5,105 bases of DNA, taken from contig JAITWD010000195.1 of assembly GCA_031285465.1 (NCBI GenBank), positions 1 through 5,105 of the forward strand, given 5' to 3'. The translations under genes were made by a program, and so were the position numbers. This DNA comes from Lachnospiraceae bacterium. GTDB taxonomy: Bacteria > Bacillota > Clostridia > Lachnospirales > Lachnospiraceae. This document shows positions 1 to 5,105 of this stretch, piece after piece. A model generated the notes under the pieces. It was not told the origin of the DNA. It ran no database searches and saw only the letters and a program-made list of their open reading frames with translations. Position 1 is the stretch's first letter. Every line of letters begins with the position of its first letter.

Positions 1-1106
1 TGCGCCTTCTGCTTGACCGGGCAGGAGATATGGACCGCTTCAATGTGGCACTTAAACTGATTGGCCGCTTCATTGATAATATATTCTAAATATTCTTTAA
101 GAATATCCTTACGCTTTAAAAATCCGCGATGGCCCTCGCGATCGGTTATTTCCTCTACCTTCTCGTAGTCACCGATCCAGCGCTTGATATCATAAAAGAC
201 GCAGAAGCCTTCATCGACATAGCTGGATTCGGCCAATTGTTCCGCCGCATAGCCAAACAGGAGCTTATTTTCCCCCAGTCCGACCGACAAAACACTGACC
301 ACACTATGAAGGAGCACCGTTTCCTGCCAGCCTTTAGTCACATCATAAAACTTAATATAATTGACTTCGTTTTCCTTCAAGCCATGCCGTTCATGGGATA
401 ATCCGGCGGCTTCAAAGTAGACGCTGTCCAGATAAACCCCCGCGGTCGTATTGGTCGTTCCAAAGTCCATTGCCAGCGGCATCACCAGATTGACCGGCTG
501 ACGCACCTCGAAATCAAGCAGGGCGGTGCGATAGGCGGGGATATACTCCGGCACATGGGTCTCCTCACCGGTATACAATTGGTAGAGCAGCTCCGAATAC
601 TGGTGTTCAAAGCAATAGAGACTGTACCGCTTGACCTCCGAATCCTCGACCGGCATTTCAGCCGATTTGGTCAAATACAGACAGGTGGTATCGTCGCCCT
701 TTGCCTCAACATTTAAAATGGCGCACAGCTTACCGTCGCCACCAATGACCAACGCATTAGTTCCGGCAATAGCCCGGTCATATGGCACGGTCAGGCGATC
801 ATAAAAACCCATTGCCAAATCTTTATATACCGTAATTTTAGAATGGCAACTGATATACAGATCGTCCTTTTCCTGTAGCTTAGTCCGGACCAACGACTCA
901 GCAAGCCGTTTCATCCCACTGGGGTCATGCTTGCGGACCAAAAAGACTTCATCAGCACCACGAAACCGCAGGATTACCTTGATCAACGCCTCTTTATCCA
1001 GCGGATCCAGCATTCCCAGCACTAATTTTTCAGTCCGGCAGATCTCTCCTAATTGGAAAGTAGTCATCAGTTCCAACGCTTCTCGATGGTATCTCACATT
1101 ATTCAC
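1..1106 (-). CDS. Hsp70/actin-fold ATPase with extra N-terminal domain (partial, C-terminus outside window)
   Basis: About 368 codons are visible and the gene runs off the low-coordinate end. Numbered from GTG 1106, residues 1-205 form an N-terminal domain that is not part of ordinary DnaK (RYHREALEL…FQLGE, VILRFRGADEVFLVRK, VPYDRAIAGTNALVIGG). An Hsp70 nucleotide-binding domain follows: the phosphate-1 loop DFGTTNTTAG (214-223), LLFGYAAEQ (282-290), equivalent to 'lvG..A..q', YDIKRWIGDY (305-314), equivalent to the DnaK 'KRliG' motif, and a helix ILKEYLEYIINEAANQF leading to HISCPVKQK (359-367), equivalent to 'VitVPa.f.d.qR'. Only lobe I is in view; phosphate-2, adenosine and substrate-binding regions must lie beyond position 1. 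It probably acts as an ATP-driven chaperone-like or scaffolding ATPase in the cytoplasm. The start is uncertain: GTG 1106 has AGAGG five bases upstream, ATG 1067 is an alternative, and the frame is open back to a stop at 1166. Confidence 0.85.
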   Translation of the reverse strand, partial: MNNVRYHREALELMTTFQLGEICRTEKLVLGMLDPLDKEALIKVILRFRGADEVFLVRKHDPSGMKRLAESLVRTKLQEKDDLYISCHSKITVYKDLAMGFYDRLTVPYDRAIAGTNALVIGGDGKLCAILNVEAKGDDTTCLYLTKSAEMPVEDSEVKRYSLYCFEHQYSELLYQLYTGEETHVPEYIPAYRTALLDFEVRQPVNLVMPLAMDFGTTNTTAGVYLDSVYFEAAGLSHERHGLKENEVNYIKFYDVTKGWQETVLLHSVVSVLSVGLGENKLLFGYAAEQLAESSYVDEGFCVFYDIKRWIGDYEKVEEITDREGHRGFLKRKDILKEYLEYIINEAANQFKCHIEAVHISCPVKQKA

Positions 1107-1111
1107 CGTTG

Positions 1112-1116
1112 CCTCT
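1112..1116 (-). promoter_or_regulatory. Candidate ribosome binding site for the Hsp70-like gene
   Basis: AGAGG on the minus strand sits five bases before GTG 1106. It overlaps the TAG stop (1117-1115) of a six-codon reading frame that starts at TTG 1135. This is the best-placed site for an in-frame start, but a stronger AGGAG lies 25-30 bases further upstream. Confidence 0.4.
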
Positions 1117-1140
1117 AAATAAAAGCTTTGTGCAACTTTG

Positions 1141-1145
1141 CTCCT
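1141..1145 (-). promoter_or_regulatory. Strong Shine-Dalgarno AGGAG without an in-frame start codon
   Basis: AGGAG on the minus strand is followed after five bases by TTG (1135-1133), an ideal distance. That TTG is one base out of frame with the Hsp70-like gene and opens a frame of only six codons (MHKAFI) ending at TAG 1117-1115. Either a short leader peptide is translated and coupled to the GTG start, or one base is missing between the TTG and codon 1 of the visible frame. Confidence 0.5.
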
Positions 1146-1173
1146 ATGATTATTTTGGTATAACTATTTAACC

Positions 1174-1193
1174 GCCTTTGGATAACAAAAGGC
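1174..1193 (-). other. Hairpin between the Imm11-like and Hsp70-like genes
   Basis: On the minus strand GCCTTT and AAAGGC pair over six bases; one further G-C pair follows a mismatch, leaving a small loop of four bases. No T-run follows on either strand, so it is not a standard rho-independent terminator. It lies 20 bases after the stop of the Imm11-like gene and could be an mRNA-processing or stabilising hairpin, or a weak attenuator. Confidence 0.35.
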
Positions 1194-1212
1194 TCTGAGT
1201 ATTTCCCTAAAT

Positions 1213-1740
1213 TTACTTCACCGCCGATTCCAGCTCACGCAGACCGATACCGATCATTCCCTCCCCGATCAAAGCTTCCGCCAGATCCAGATTGATCGCA
1301 ACACACTGATTGGTGACGCCACTCACTTCAATTATTGGCCGGTCCCAAAACTTTTGCGTATCAACGACCCCTTTTTCCACCCGGCTCCGGTCGGGGGACA
1401 GGATACTGTCCTCGGTCAGACAGTCCATCTCCGGAAGAAAAGGAATAAAATATATCTTGCCGATCATCTTTTCCGACTCAAGGAAAAAAACATCACGATA
1501 GGGTATCCGGCTATCATATCTAAGAAGGATCTGATGCATCTCCTCACTGACCATCAGGCAGGGAAAGGTAATAATATCAGGGAAGATGGTAAATTCATCC
1601 ACTTCAATATTGAACACCATCCGATTCTCCGCCGACATCGGCGCCATTTCCAGATGCTGAGCATCCAGCTTCCCATACCATTCCCGGATGGTCGGTCCCC
1701 TTTGATAATCCTCCGCCTGTTCCAAGATAAAATATTTCAT
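1213..1740 (-). CDS. Imm11/DUF1629-like protein (175 aa), putative immunity-type protein
   Basis: Complete gene starting at ATG 1740, with AAGGA nine bases upstream. The layout resembles the Imm11 (DUF1629, MXAN_0049-like) fold of polymorphic-toxin immunity proteins: an N-terminal strand (MKYFILEQ), then FPDIITFPCLMVSEEMHQIL (53-72), where family members have a 'lvSe…v…ll' helix start; a strand pair KIYFIPFLPEMDCLTEDS (95-112) matching the family's 'yyllnpl…vDaLD…S'; and a C-terminal PIIEVSGVTNQCVAINLDLAEALIGE-type block ending GMIGIGLREL, matching 'i.vSd.lae.l...g..G..f'. This is pattern matching from memory; no alignment was run. Family members are small cytoplasmic proteins that bind and block a cognate toxin, but no toxin gene is in the window, and in Bacillota such proteins also occur in loci with no known toxin. 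It follows the 177-residue gene after a 75-base gap and precedes the Hsp70-like gene. Confidence 0.8.
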   Translation of the reverse strand: MKYFILEQAEDYQRGPTIREWYGKLDAQHLEMAPMSAENRMVFNIEVDEFTIFPDIITFPCLMVSEEMHQILLRYDSRIPYRDVFFLESEKMIGKIYFIPFLPEMDCLTEDSILSPDRSRVEKGVVDTQKFWDRPIIEVSGVTNQCVAINLDLAEALIGEGMIGIGLRELESAVK

Positions 1741-1757
1741 CCGGTCCCATCCTTCCC

Positions 1758-1769
1758 CGGTTATAACCG
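1758..1769. promoter_or_regulatory. 12-bp perfect palindrome CGGTTATAACCG, possible operator
   Basis: The palindrome sits about 20 bases before the start of the Imm11-like gene, inside the 75-base gap after the 177-residue gene. On the minus strand it contains TATAAC, a fair -10 match, with CTAACA (1787-1782) 16 bases upstream as a weak -35. If this is a promoter, the palindrome would cover its -10 box and could bind a dimeric regulator. One short palindrome can occur by chance, so this is only a candidate. Confidence 0.2.
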
Positions 1770-1815
1770 TTGGTCGCTCGCTGTTAGTTTCCTATTTACT
1801 TTACTGTATGTAACG

Positions 1816-2349
1816 TTATATTTCCCCGATGGACCGGACCTGTTTCATATACCGGCCGAAATAAACCGTCAGCCCCTCTTCCTTTGAATCGGGAAGCATC
1901 AAACGGAAGAAATCTTCCGCCGACTCATAGACCATCTGCAGGTATTGCCGCTTCATCTCCTGCATTTCCGAATCGGTCAGCGATATATAATCAAAAGCGA
2001 TATGATTTCTGATCTGCTCCATATCCTCTTCGATCTCAACAAATAAGAATTCAGGGACATAATAGACACAGGGCGGATCGGGCTCGATATAGATCTCATC
2101 ATCATATAACGCAATATGGAAGGCATTACTTCCAGATACTGAGCTGGAATGTAATAGCGAAATAACCACATTTTCGGTCGTTTCATCTCTATGTTCCAGT
2201 AGCTCGTCCAATTTATCCCAAAACACCTGTTGCCAGATCAATTGTTGACGCCGAAAATTATGCTCTGCCTCAGCCAGACGCTGTTCGAGCAACTCTTGCA
2301 TAAAAGTTTCACAACTCTCTCTGATCTCCAATAATCTTTCCATGCCCAT
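1816..2349 (-). CDS. Hypothetical protein (177 aa), function not recognised
   Basis: I do not recognise this protein. The frame also allows ATG starts at 2355 and 2343, but the ribosome binding site GGAAGGG (2363-2357) is one base from the first, seven from ATG 2349 and thirteen from the third, so 2349 (MGMERLL…) is preferred. Residues 1-55 are one long amphipathic, Gln/Glu/Arg-rich helix or coiled coil (EIRESCETFMQELLEQRLAE…) with a Trp-containing part (IWQQVFWDKLDEL). Residues 60-105 look like beta strands (VVISLLHSS, FHIALYDDEIYIEPDPP, VYYVPEFLFVEI). Residues 108-170 are helical and acidic, ending in TVYFGRYMKQVRSIGEI. It has no signal peptide, membrane segment or catalytic motif. It lies 27 bases after the 256-residue gene and is very likely in the same transcript. 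The pairing of a helical N-terminus with a small alpha/beta body would suit an adaptor or partner protein, but this is not demonstrated. Confidence 0.83.
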   Translation of the reverse strand: MGMERLLEIRESCETFMQELLEQRLAEAEHNFRRQQLIWQQVFWDKLDELLEHRDETTENVVISLLHSSSVSGSNAFHIALYDDEIYIEPDPPCVYYVPEFLFVEIEEDMEQIRNHIAFDYISLTDSEMQEMKRQYLQMVYESAEDFFRLMLPDSKEEGLTVYFGRYMKQVRSIGEI

Positions 2350-2356
2350 AACCATG

Positions 2357-2363
2357 CCCTTCC
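2357..2363 (-). promoter_or_regulatory. Ribosome binding site deciding the start of the 177-aa gene
   Basis: GGAAGGG on the minus strand lies seven bases before ATG 2349, a normal distance, but only one base before ATG 2355. It therefore argues for the second of three closely spaced in-frame ATG codons. Confidence 0.6.
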
Positions 2364-2376
2364 AGTACCAAAAATT

Positions 2377-3147
2377 TTAAAATAAAACCATCTCATTCAA
2401 TATCATGGTCTCTTCTACCCCGATAATCCCAAAATGGTGGTCGTAAAAAACATAAACCAGTTCACGCATCGGTAAAAACAGTTCAATCAGCAGTTCAATA
2501 CGCTGCCTCTCGGTATCGGTTTCCTTCTTCCCCAAATAGACCAGCAGTTCATCGGCACTGTCTAAGCTTTCATAGATGATCGGCCTGGGATATATACCGG
2601 TCACCGCCCGCTTGAAGGAGCGCAGGTAATTACCGGTCCGACAAAGCTTAAGGTGATTGTCGATAATGACCTTCTTCTCCGCCGCCGTGAAAAGAGCTAA
2701 ACCGGTGCGGATTTTTTCTCCAAATTGCTTTACTGTAATATCTTCGCGTAGTAGCCAAAGATAATATTCATACTTACTAAGTCCGGACATCAGATCGATC
2801 CGGGTGATATAATGCATACAGATATCAATAAAAATCCTTCGGGTTTGCTTCATTTCGGTCAGATTAATGTCTACCAGCTTGCCCAGCTCGGCAAAAAAGC
2901 GATATAGAACATTAAACTCCACCATATATAAACCTTTACGATAACCATCATAAAAATCTTCGGGGCGGGTGATCTTATAACCATTGGCGTGAACATCGCT
3001 ACACACTTCATCAAGCGAATCGGCATTTATCGACAGCATCGACAGCTCCTGATAGGGACTGGCATTGGTGGCATTAATAAACCGGACTTCGCCTTGATCG
3101 ATCTCCTCCCGATCGGCCTGCATGATCAATTCCCATAAATAATTCAC
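2377..3147 (-). CDS. Conserved helical protein with C-terminal HHFGIIGVEETM motif (256 aa), unknown function
   Basis: Complete gene that starts at a GTG whose bases overlap the previous stop (GTGA, 3147-3144). A GGGGG run at 3159-3155, seven bases upstream, is a suitable ribosome binding site and favours this GTG over the ATG at 3123. Predominantly helical and apparently cytoplasmic. Notable blocks are MNYLWEL at the N-terminus, SPYQELSMLSIN (about 30-41), NVLYRFF (79-85), GLSKYEYYLWLLREDI (122-137), then LLVYLGKKETDTERQRIELL and the C-terminal HHFGIIGVEETM (237-248). From memory, the same block order, including the N-terminal MNY-W and the C-terminal motif, belongs to a conserved Lachnospiraceae family that sits next to the 'normocyte-binding' family and is sometimes called 'iron-dependent peroxidase'. 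I see no haem or iron ligand pattern or peroxidase motif supporting that name. Coupling to the 419-residue gene suggests the two products act together, perhaps as a complex; this is inference. Confidence 0.87.
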   Translation of the reverse strand: MNYLWELIMQADREEIDQGEVRFINATNASPYQELSMLSINADSLDEVCSDVHANGYKITRPEDFYDGYRKGLYMVEFNVLYRFFAELGKLVDINLTEMKQTRRIFIDICMHYITRIDLMSGLSKYEYYLWLLREDITVKQFGEKIRTGLALFTAAEKKVIIDNHLKLCRTGNYLRSFKRAVTGIYPRPIIYESLDSADELLVYLGKKETDTERQRIELLIELFLPMRELVYVFYDHHFGIIGVEETMILNEMVLF

Positions 3148-4403
3148 TCATATACCCCCACGCATCTATAATCCATGTATTCCTGCTGCAACCGGGTCAA
3201 TATATAACGGATCTGCGAATCGTAGTAACAACCGCTGCGAAAGCTTTTCTTAAAATAGATCAACAGGATCCGACGCTTTTCAATCGGAAAGACCGATTCG
3301 GTGGTTTCTTCGTTCATGTCGGCAAACAAAGCACCTGCCGGGATACGCTCGACCAGATCATAGTGGGTAACCGCTACCTGATATATACCGGAGCAATCTT
3401 CAATCTTACGGTATAGCTCTGCCGGTGTCTGTAAAAACACCCCGGTCTTGGTCAAATAGCGCCCGCAAAAGCTACCCTTGGACCGGTTATCAAAAATCGG
3501 ATAGTCATAATTATATGAAGCCTGACCTTCATAATTGTGGGTAATGTAAAGCTTGATCTTCTTGATCTGGTCGGTAAATGCCTGCACTATCACCCGACCT
3601 TTTTCATAAATAATCTTGTCGATATCTTCGCCCACTTCAAAGAGATAACCCTTACCGCTCTCGTCAAGGATATTAATGACACACTCGTAATGAATGTCGT
3701 CAAGACAGGGGATCATAAAGCTACTGACCTTATAGTAGTCGGTCTTAATATTCCACAAAAGCATCATGTCATTGCGGATATAGGGCAACCACCTACCCCA
3801 CTCCATCTCCATATCCTCCTTTTCAAACTCTAAAGGAGGTGTCTCATCATCATCTGCACCGTCCCCGATCTCCACTACGATATCAAAGAAACGTTCAAGA
3901 TAGCCCTTGTGGATCGGCGTCCAAATAATCTGATTACCATAGAATAACTGATACAGGCTGTTAAGGGTCTCCTGGTAACGAGCACACCGCTCTACCCTGA
4001 ATCTGACAACAGTGTCATCGGTCTTCAATCGTCCGACCAACGACCGCTCCTTAATAAATTCCCGGCAAAGCTGATCCTCCGCCTCCAGGTAAACGGTAAA
4101 ACGACTGCTGGCAACACTTTTCTCCACATCCTCAAGGCTCATCGGAAAGAGAAATTCACTTAGGGGGTCATACTGATCTTTGGCCACCACGGTGGTAGCC
4201 ACTTCATAGTGATTGTGTTCCACCTCAACCTCGTTTAAAATACGTCGCTCCAGTTGGTAATACTTATCGTCAATGGTGGCGAATATCCGCCCCAGTCCTT
4301 CCAGTAATAGCTTCTTGGCAAACTTCCGCTCTTCCAGATCGTCCACTTCCCGCAGACGCTCCTGAATGTATTTTTCATAATCAAACTGTTCATCAACCTG
4401 CAT
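3144..4403 (-). CDS. Conserved protein of unknown function (419 aa, 'normocyte-binding protein'-type family)
   Basis: Complete 419-codon gene starting with ATG three bases after the preceding stop; GGGTGA just upstream overlaps that stop and can serve as ribosome binding site, so the two genes are probably translationally coupled. The N-terminus (about residues 8-40, DYEKYIQERLREVDDLEERK…) is a charged helix pair. The middle is mixed alpha/beta with an acidic stretch (DGADDDETPP) before a Trp-rich motif at residues 202-205 (WGRW) followed by LPYIRNDMMLLWNI. The last 80 residues (from GIYQVAVTHYDLVERIPAG, about 339) alternate strands and helices. No signal peptide, membrane segment or known catalytic motif is visible, so it is probably cytoplasmic. 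From memory, the N-terminal pattern matches a family widespread in Lachnospiraceae and labelled 'normocyte-binding protein'; that label looks like an annotation artefact and says nothing about function. It overlaps the next gene by four bases, suggesting joint production. Confidence 0.88.
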   Translation of the reverse strand: MQVDEQFDYEKYIQERLREVDDLEERKFAKKLLLEGLGRIFATIDDKYYQLERRILNEVEVEHNHYEVATTVVAKDQYDPLSEFLFPMSLEDVEKSVASSRFTVYLEAEDQLCREFIKERSLVGRLKTDDTVVRFRVERCARYQETLNSLYQLFYGNQIIWTPIHKGYLERFFDIVVEIGDGADDDETPPLEFEKEDMEMEWGRWLPYIRNDMMLLWNIKTDYYKVSSFMIPCLDDIHYECVINILDESGKGYLFEVGEDIDKIIYEKGRVIVQAFTDQIKKIKLYITHNYEGQASYNYDYPIFDNRSKGSFCGRYLTKTGVFLQTPAELYRKIEDCSGIYQVAVTHYDLVERIPAGALFADMNEETTESVFPIEKRRILLIYFKKSFRSGCYYDSQIRYILTRLQQEYMDYRCVGVYE

Positions 4404-4406
4404 AAA

Positions 4407-5105
4407 TCACCCGTTTCCGCTGACGGCTTCTTCCGGTGGCAGACCTAACTGACTGTCCACCAGATCCATCTCGCCCTGTATCTTCTCCAGCTTATCGTCC
4501 TGTCCCAACTCCTGATAGACATTTTTGGCCTTCTGTAGTTGCTCTTTCGCCTGGGCGAGCTGTCCTTCTTCCATCAATAACGCTGCTTCCGCCTCAAGCA
4601 ATTGTGCGCCGGCGATCTGCTGATCTACCTCTGCCTGTTTCTCATCCAGTGCCGCCATCTTCCCGTTGAGCACTTCGGTCTGCGCGGTATCGTTTAGTTC
4701 GGTATACTTTTCCAATGCGATCATAAAGAATACCTTGGCTCCGGTCAGGTCGCCGGCAGCATATGCCGTATCGCCCTGAGCGATAAGCTCGGCTGCGGCT
4801 ACCTGGTCGGCAGCGGCATCGACTGCGGCCGTCTCATTGGCGGCATTAGCGACCGCCCACTCTTCATAGAGGGTGACCAGTGCTGCCAATGCCTGCTCCT
4901 TACCACCATCGAAATAAATGGCAGCGGCAGTCTGCTTCGCCAGCTCATATTTTTGCTCCGCCAGTGCATATTCGGTCAATTCCAGCAGCTTATCACCTAA
5001 CGCAATGTTGTCGTAAACATCTCTGTATTGGTTGACCTTATCCATCCGTTGCTCAATATATTCAGCACCGGCATTATCGGCATAACGCGACCGTAGCTGA
5101 GCACT
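4407..5105 (-). CDS. C-terminal part of a larger protein with TPR-like, Ala-rich helical repeats (5' end outside window)
   Basis: The reading frame stays open to the window edge, so the 232 codons seen are only the C-terminal part. The ATG at 5045 is probably an internal methionine: it has only a weak GAG upstream and the codons before it (…AGAEYIEQR) read as protein. Numbering from that Met, three helical hairpins of TPR flavour recur with a 'GD/EG…y/l…A…A' pattern: about residues 13-45 (IALGDKLLELTEYALAEQKY), 84-118 (IAQGDTAYAAGDLTGAKVFF) and 145-181 (LLMEEGQLAQAKEQLQKAK). Between them lie Ala-, Glu- and Gln-rich segments likely to form long helices or coiled coil. There is no membrane segment in the visible part. 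The tail (GLPPEEAVSGNG) looks flexible. The stop lies three bases before the next gene. Helical tails like this can follow enzymatic domains such as PP2C phosphatases in Bacillota, but no catalytic residue is in view, so that identity is a guess. Confidence 0.85.
   Translation of the reverse strand, partial: SAQLRSRYADNAGAEYIEQRMDKVNQYRDVYDNIALGDKLLELTEYALAEQKYELAKQTAAAIYFDGGKEQALAALVTLYEEWAVANAANETAAVDAAADQVAAAELIAQGDTAYAAGDLTGAKVFFMIALEKYTELNDTAQTEVLNGKMAALDEKQAEVDQQIAGAQLLEAEAALLMEEGQLAQAKEQLQKAKNVYQELGQDDKLEKIQGEMDLVDSQLGLPPEEAVSGNG

Noticed and set aside
90..106. ATATTCTT-T-AAGAATAT inverted repeat with 8-bp arms
   Set aside because: It lies inside the coding region of the Hsp70-like gene, in an AT-rich run encoding Lys, Glu, Tyr and Leu codons; codon content explains it and no regulatory context is visible.
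129..401. Plus-strand frame of 90 codons
   Set aside because: It lies antisense to the Hsp70-like gene, whose minus-strand frame carries clear nucleotide-binding motifs; the plus-strand product has no such support.
1161..1188. Possible promoter before the Hsp70-like gene (TTGTTA, 16 bases, TAGTTA)
   Set aside because: The -35 is acceptable, but the -10 matches only two of six consensus bases, and the nearby TATACC is at the wrong distance.
1174..1193. Rho-independent terminator after the Imm11-like gene
   Set aside because: The hairpin is short and not followed by a T-run on either strand, so I list it only as a hairpin.
1354..1887. Plus-strand frame of 177 codons
   Set aside because: It covers the Imm11-like gene and the intergenic gap in antisense. 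Its product is rich in His, Pro and Arg without any family pattern, as expected of a shadow frame.
2593..3392. Two copies of ATATATACCGG about 800 bases apart
   Set aside because: Both copies lie in coding sequence over Gly-Ile-Tyr codons of different genes and have no flanking symmetry, so chance and codon use explain them.
3537..3833. Plus-strand frame of 98 codons
   Set aside because: It is fully inside the 419-aa gene on the opposite strand and has no ribosome binding site or recognisable motif.

Overview
The window is a tightly packed gene cluster read entirely from the minus strand, so its biological order runs from high to low coordinates. Protein style, the GTG start with a four-base overlap, purine-rich ribosome binding sites, moderate GC content and the gene families point to a Gram-positive Bacillota of the Eubacteriales (Lachnospiraceae or Eubacteriaceae type). 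This placement is an inference from protein families recalled from memory, not from a marker gene.

In transcription order the window holds: (1) the C-terminal 232 codons of a larger protein with three TPR-like, alanine-rich helical repeats (5105-4407); (2) a 419-residue cytoplasmic protein of a family often listed in Lachnospiraceae under the uninformative name 'normocyte-binding protein' (4403-3144); (3) a 256-residue, mainly helical protein with a distinctive C-terminal HHFGIIGVEETM motif, overlapping gene 2 by four bases (3147-2377); (4) a 177-residue protein that I do not recognise (2349-1816); (5) a 175-residue protein resembling the Imm11/DUF1629 immunity-protein fold (1740-1213); (6) the first 368 or so codons of an Hsp70/actin-fold ATPase with an extra N-terminal domain of about 200 residues (1106 to beyond position 1).

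The first four genes are separated by -4 to about 30 bases and look like one operon. Gaps of 75 bases (1741-1815) and about 106 bases (1107-1212) precede genes 5 and 6. The first contains a 12-bp perfect palindrome, the second a hairpin and an odd translation-initiation region. No tRNA, rRNA, CRISPR array, insertion sequence or clear rho-independent terminator is visible, and no stretch longer than 300 bases lacks a gene.

Taken together this looks like a conserved but functionally undescribed cytoplasmic system of Bacillota: an unusual Hsp70-type ATPase, scaffold-like helical proteins and an immunity-like accessory protein. None of the proteins has a signal peptide or transmembrane segment in the part that is visible. 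What the system does cannot be read from this window. The Imm11-like gene hints at a link to polymorphic toxins or contact-dependent competition, but that is speculative.
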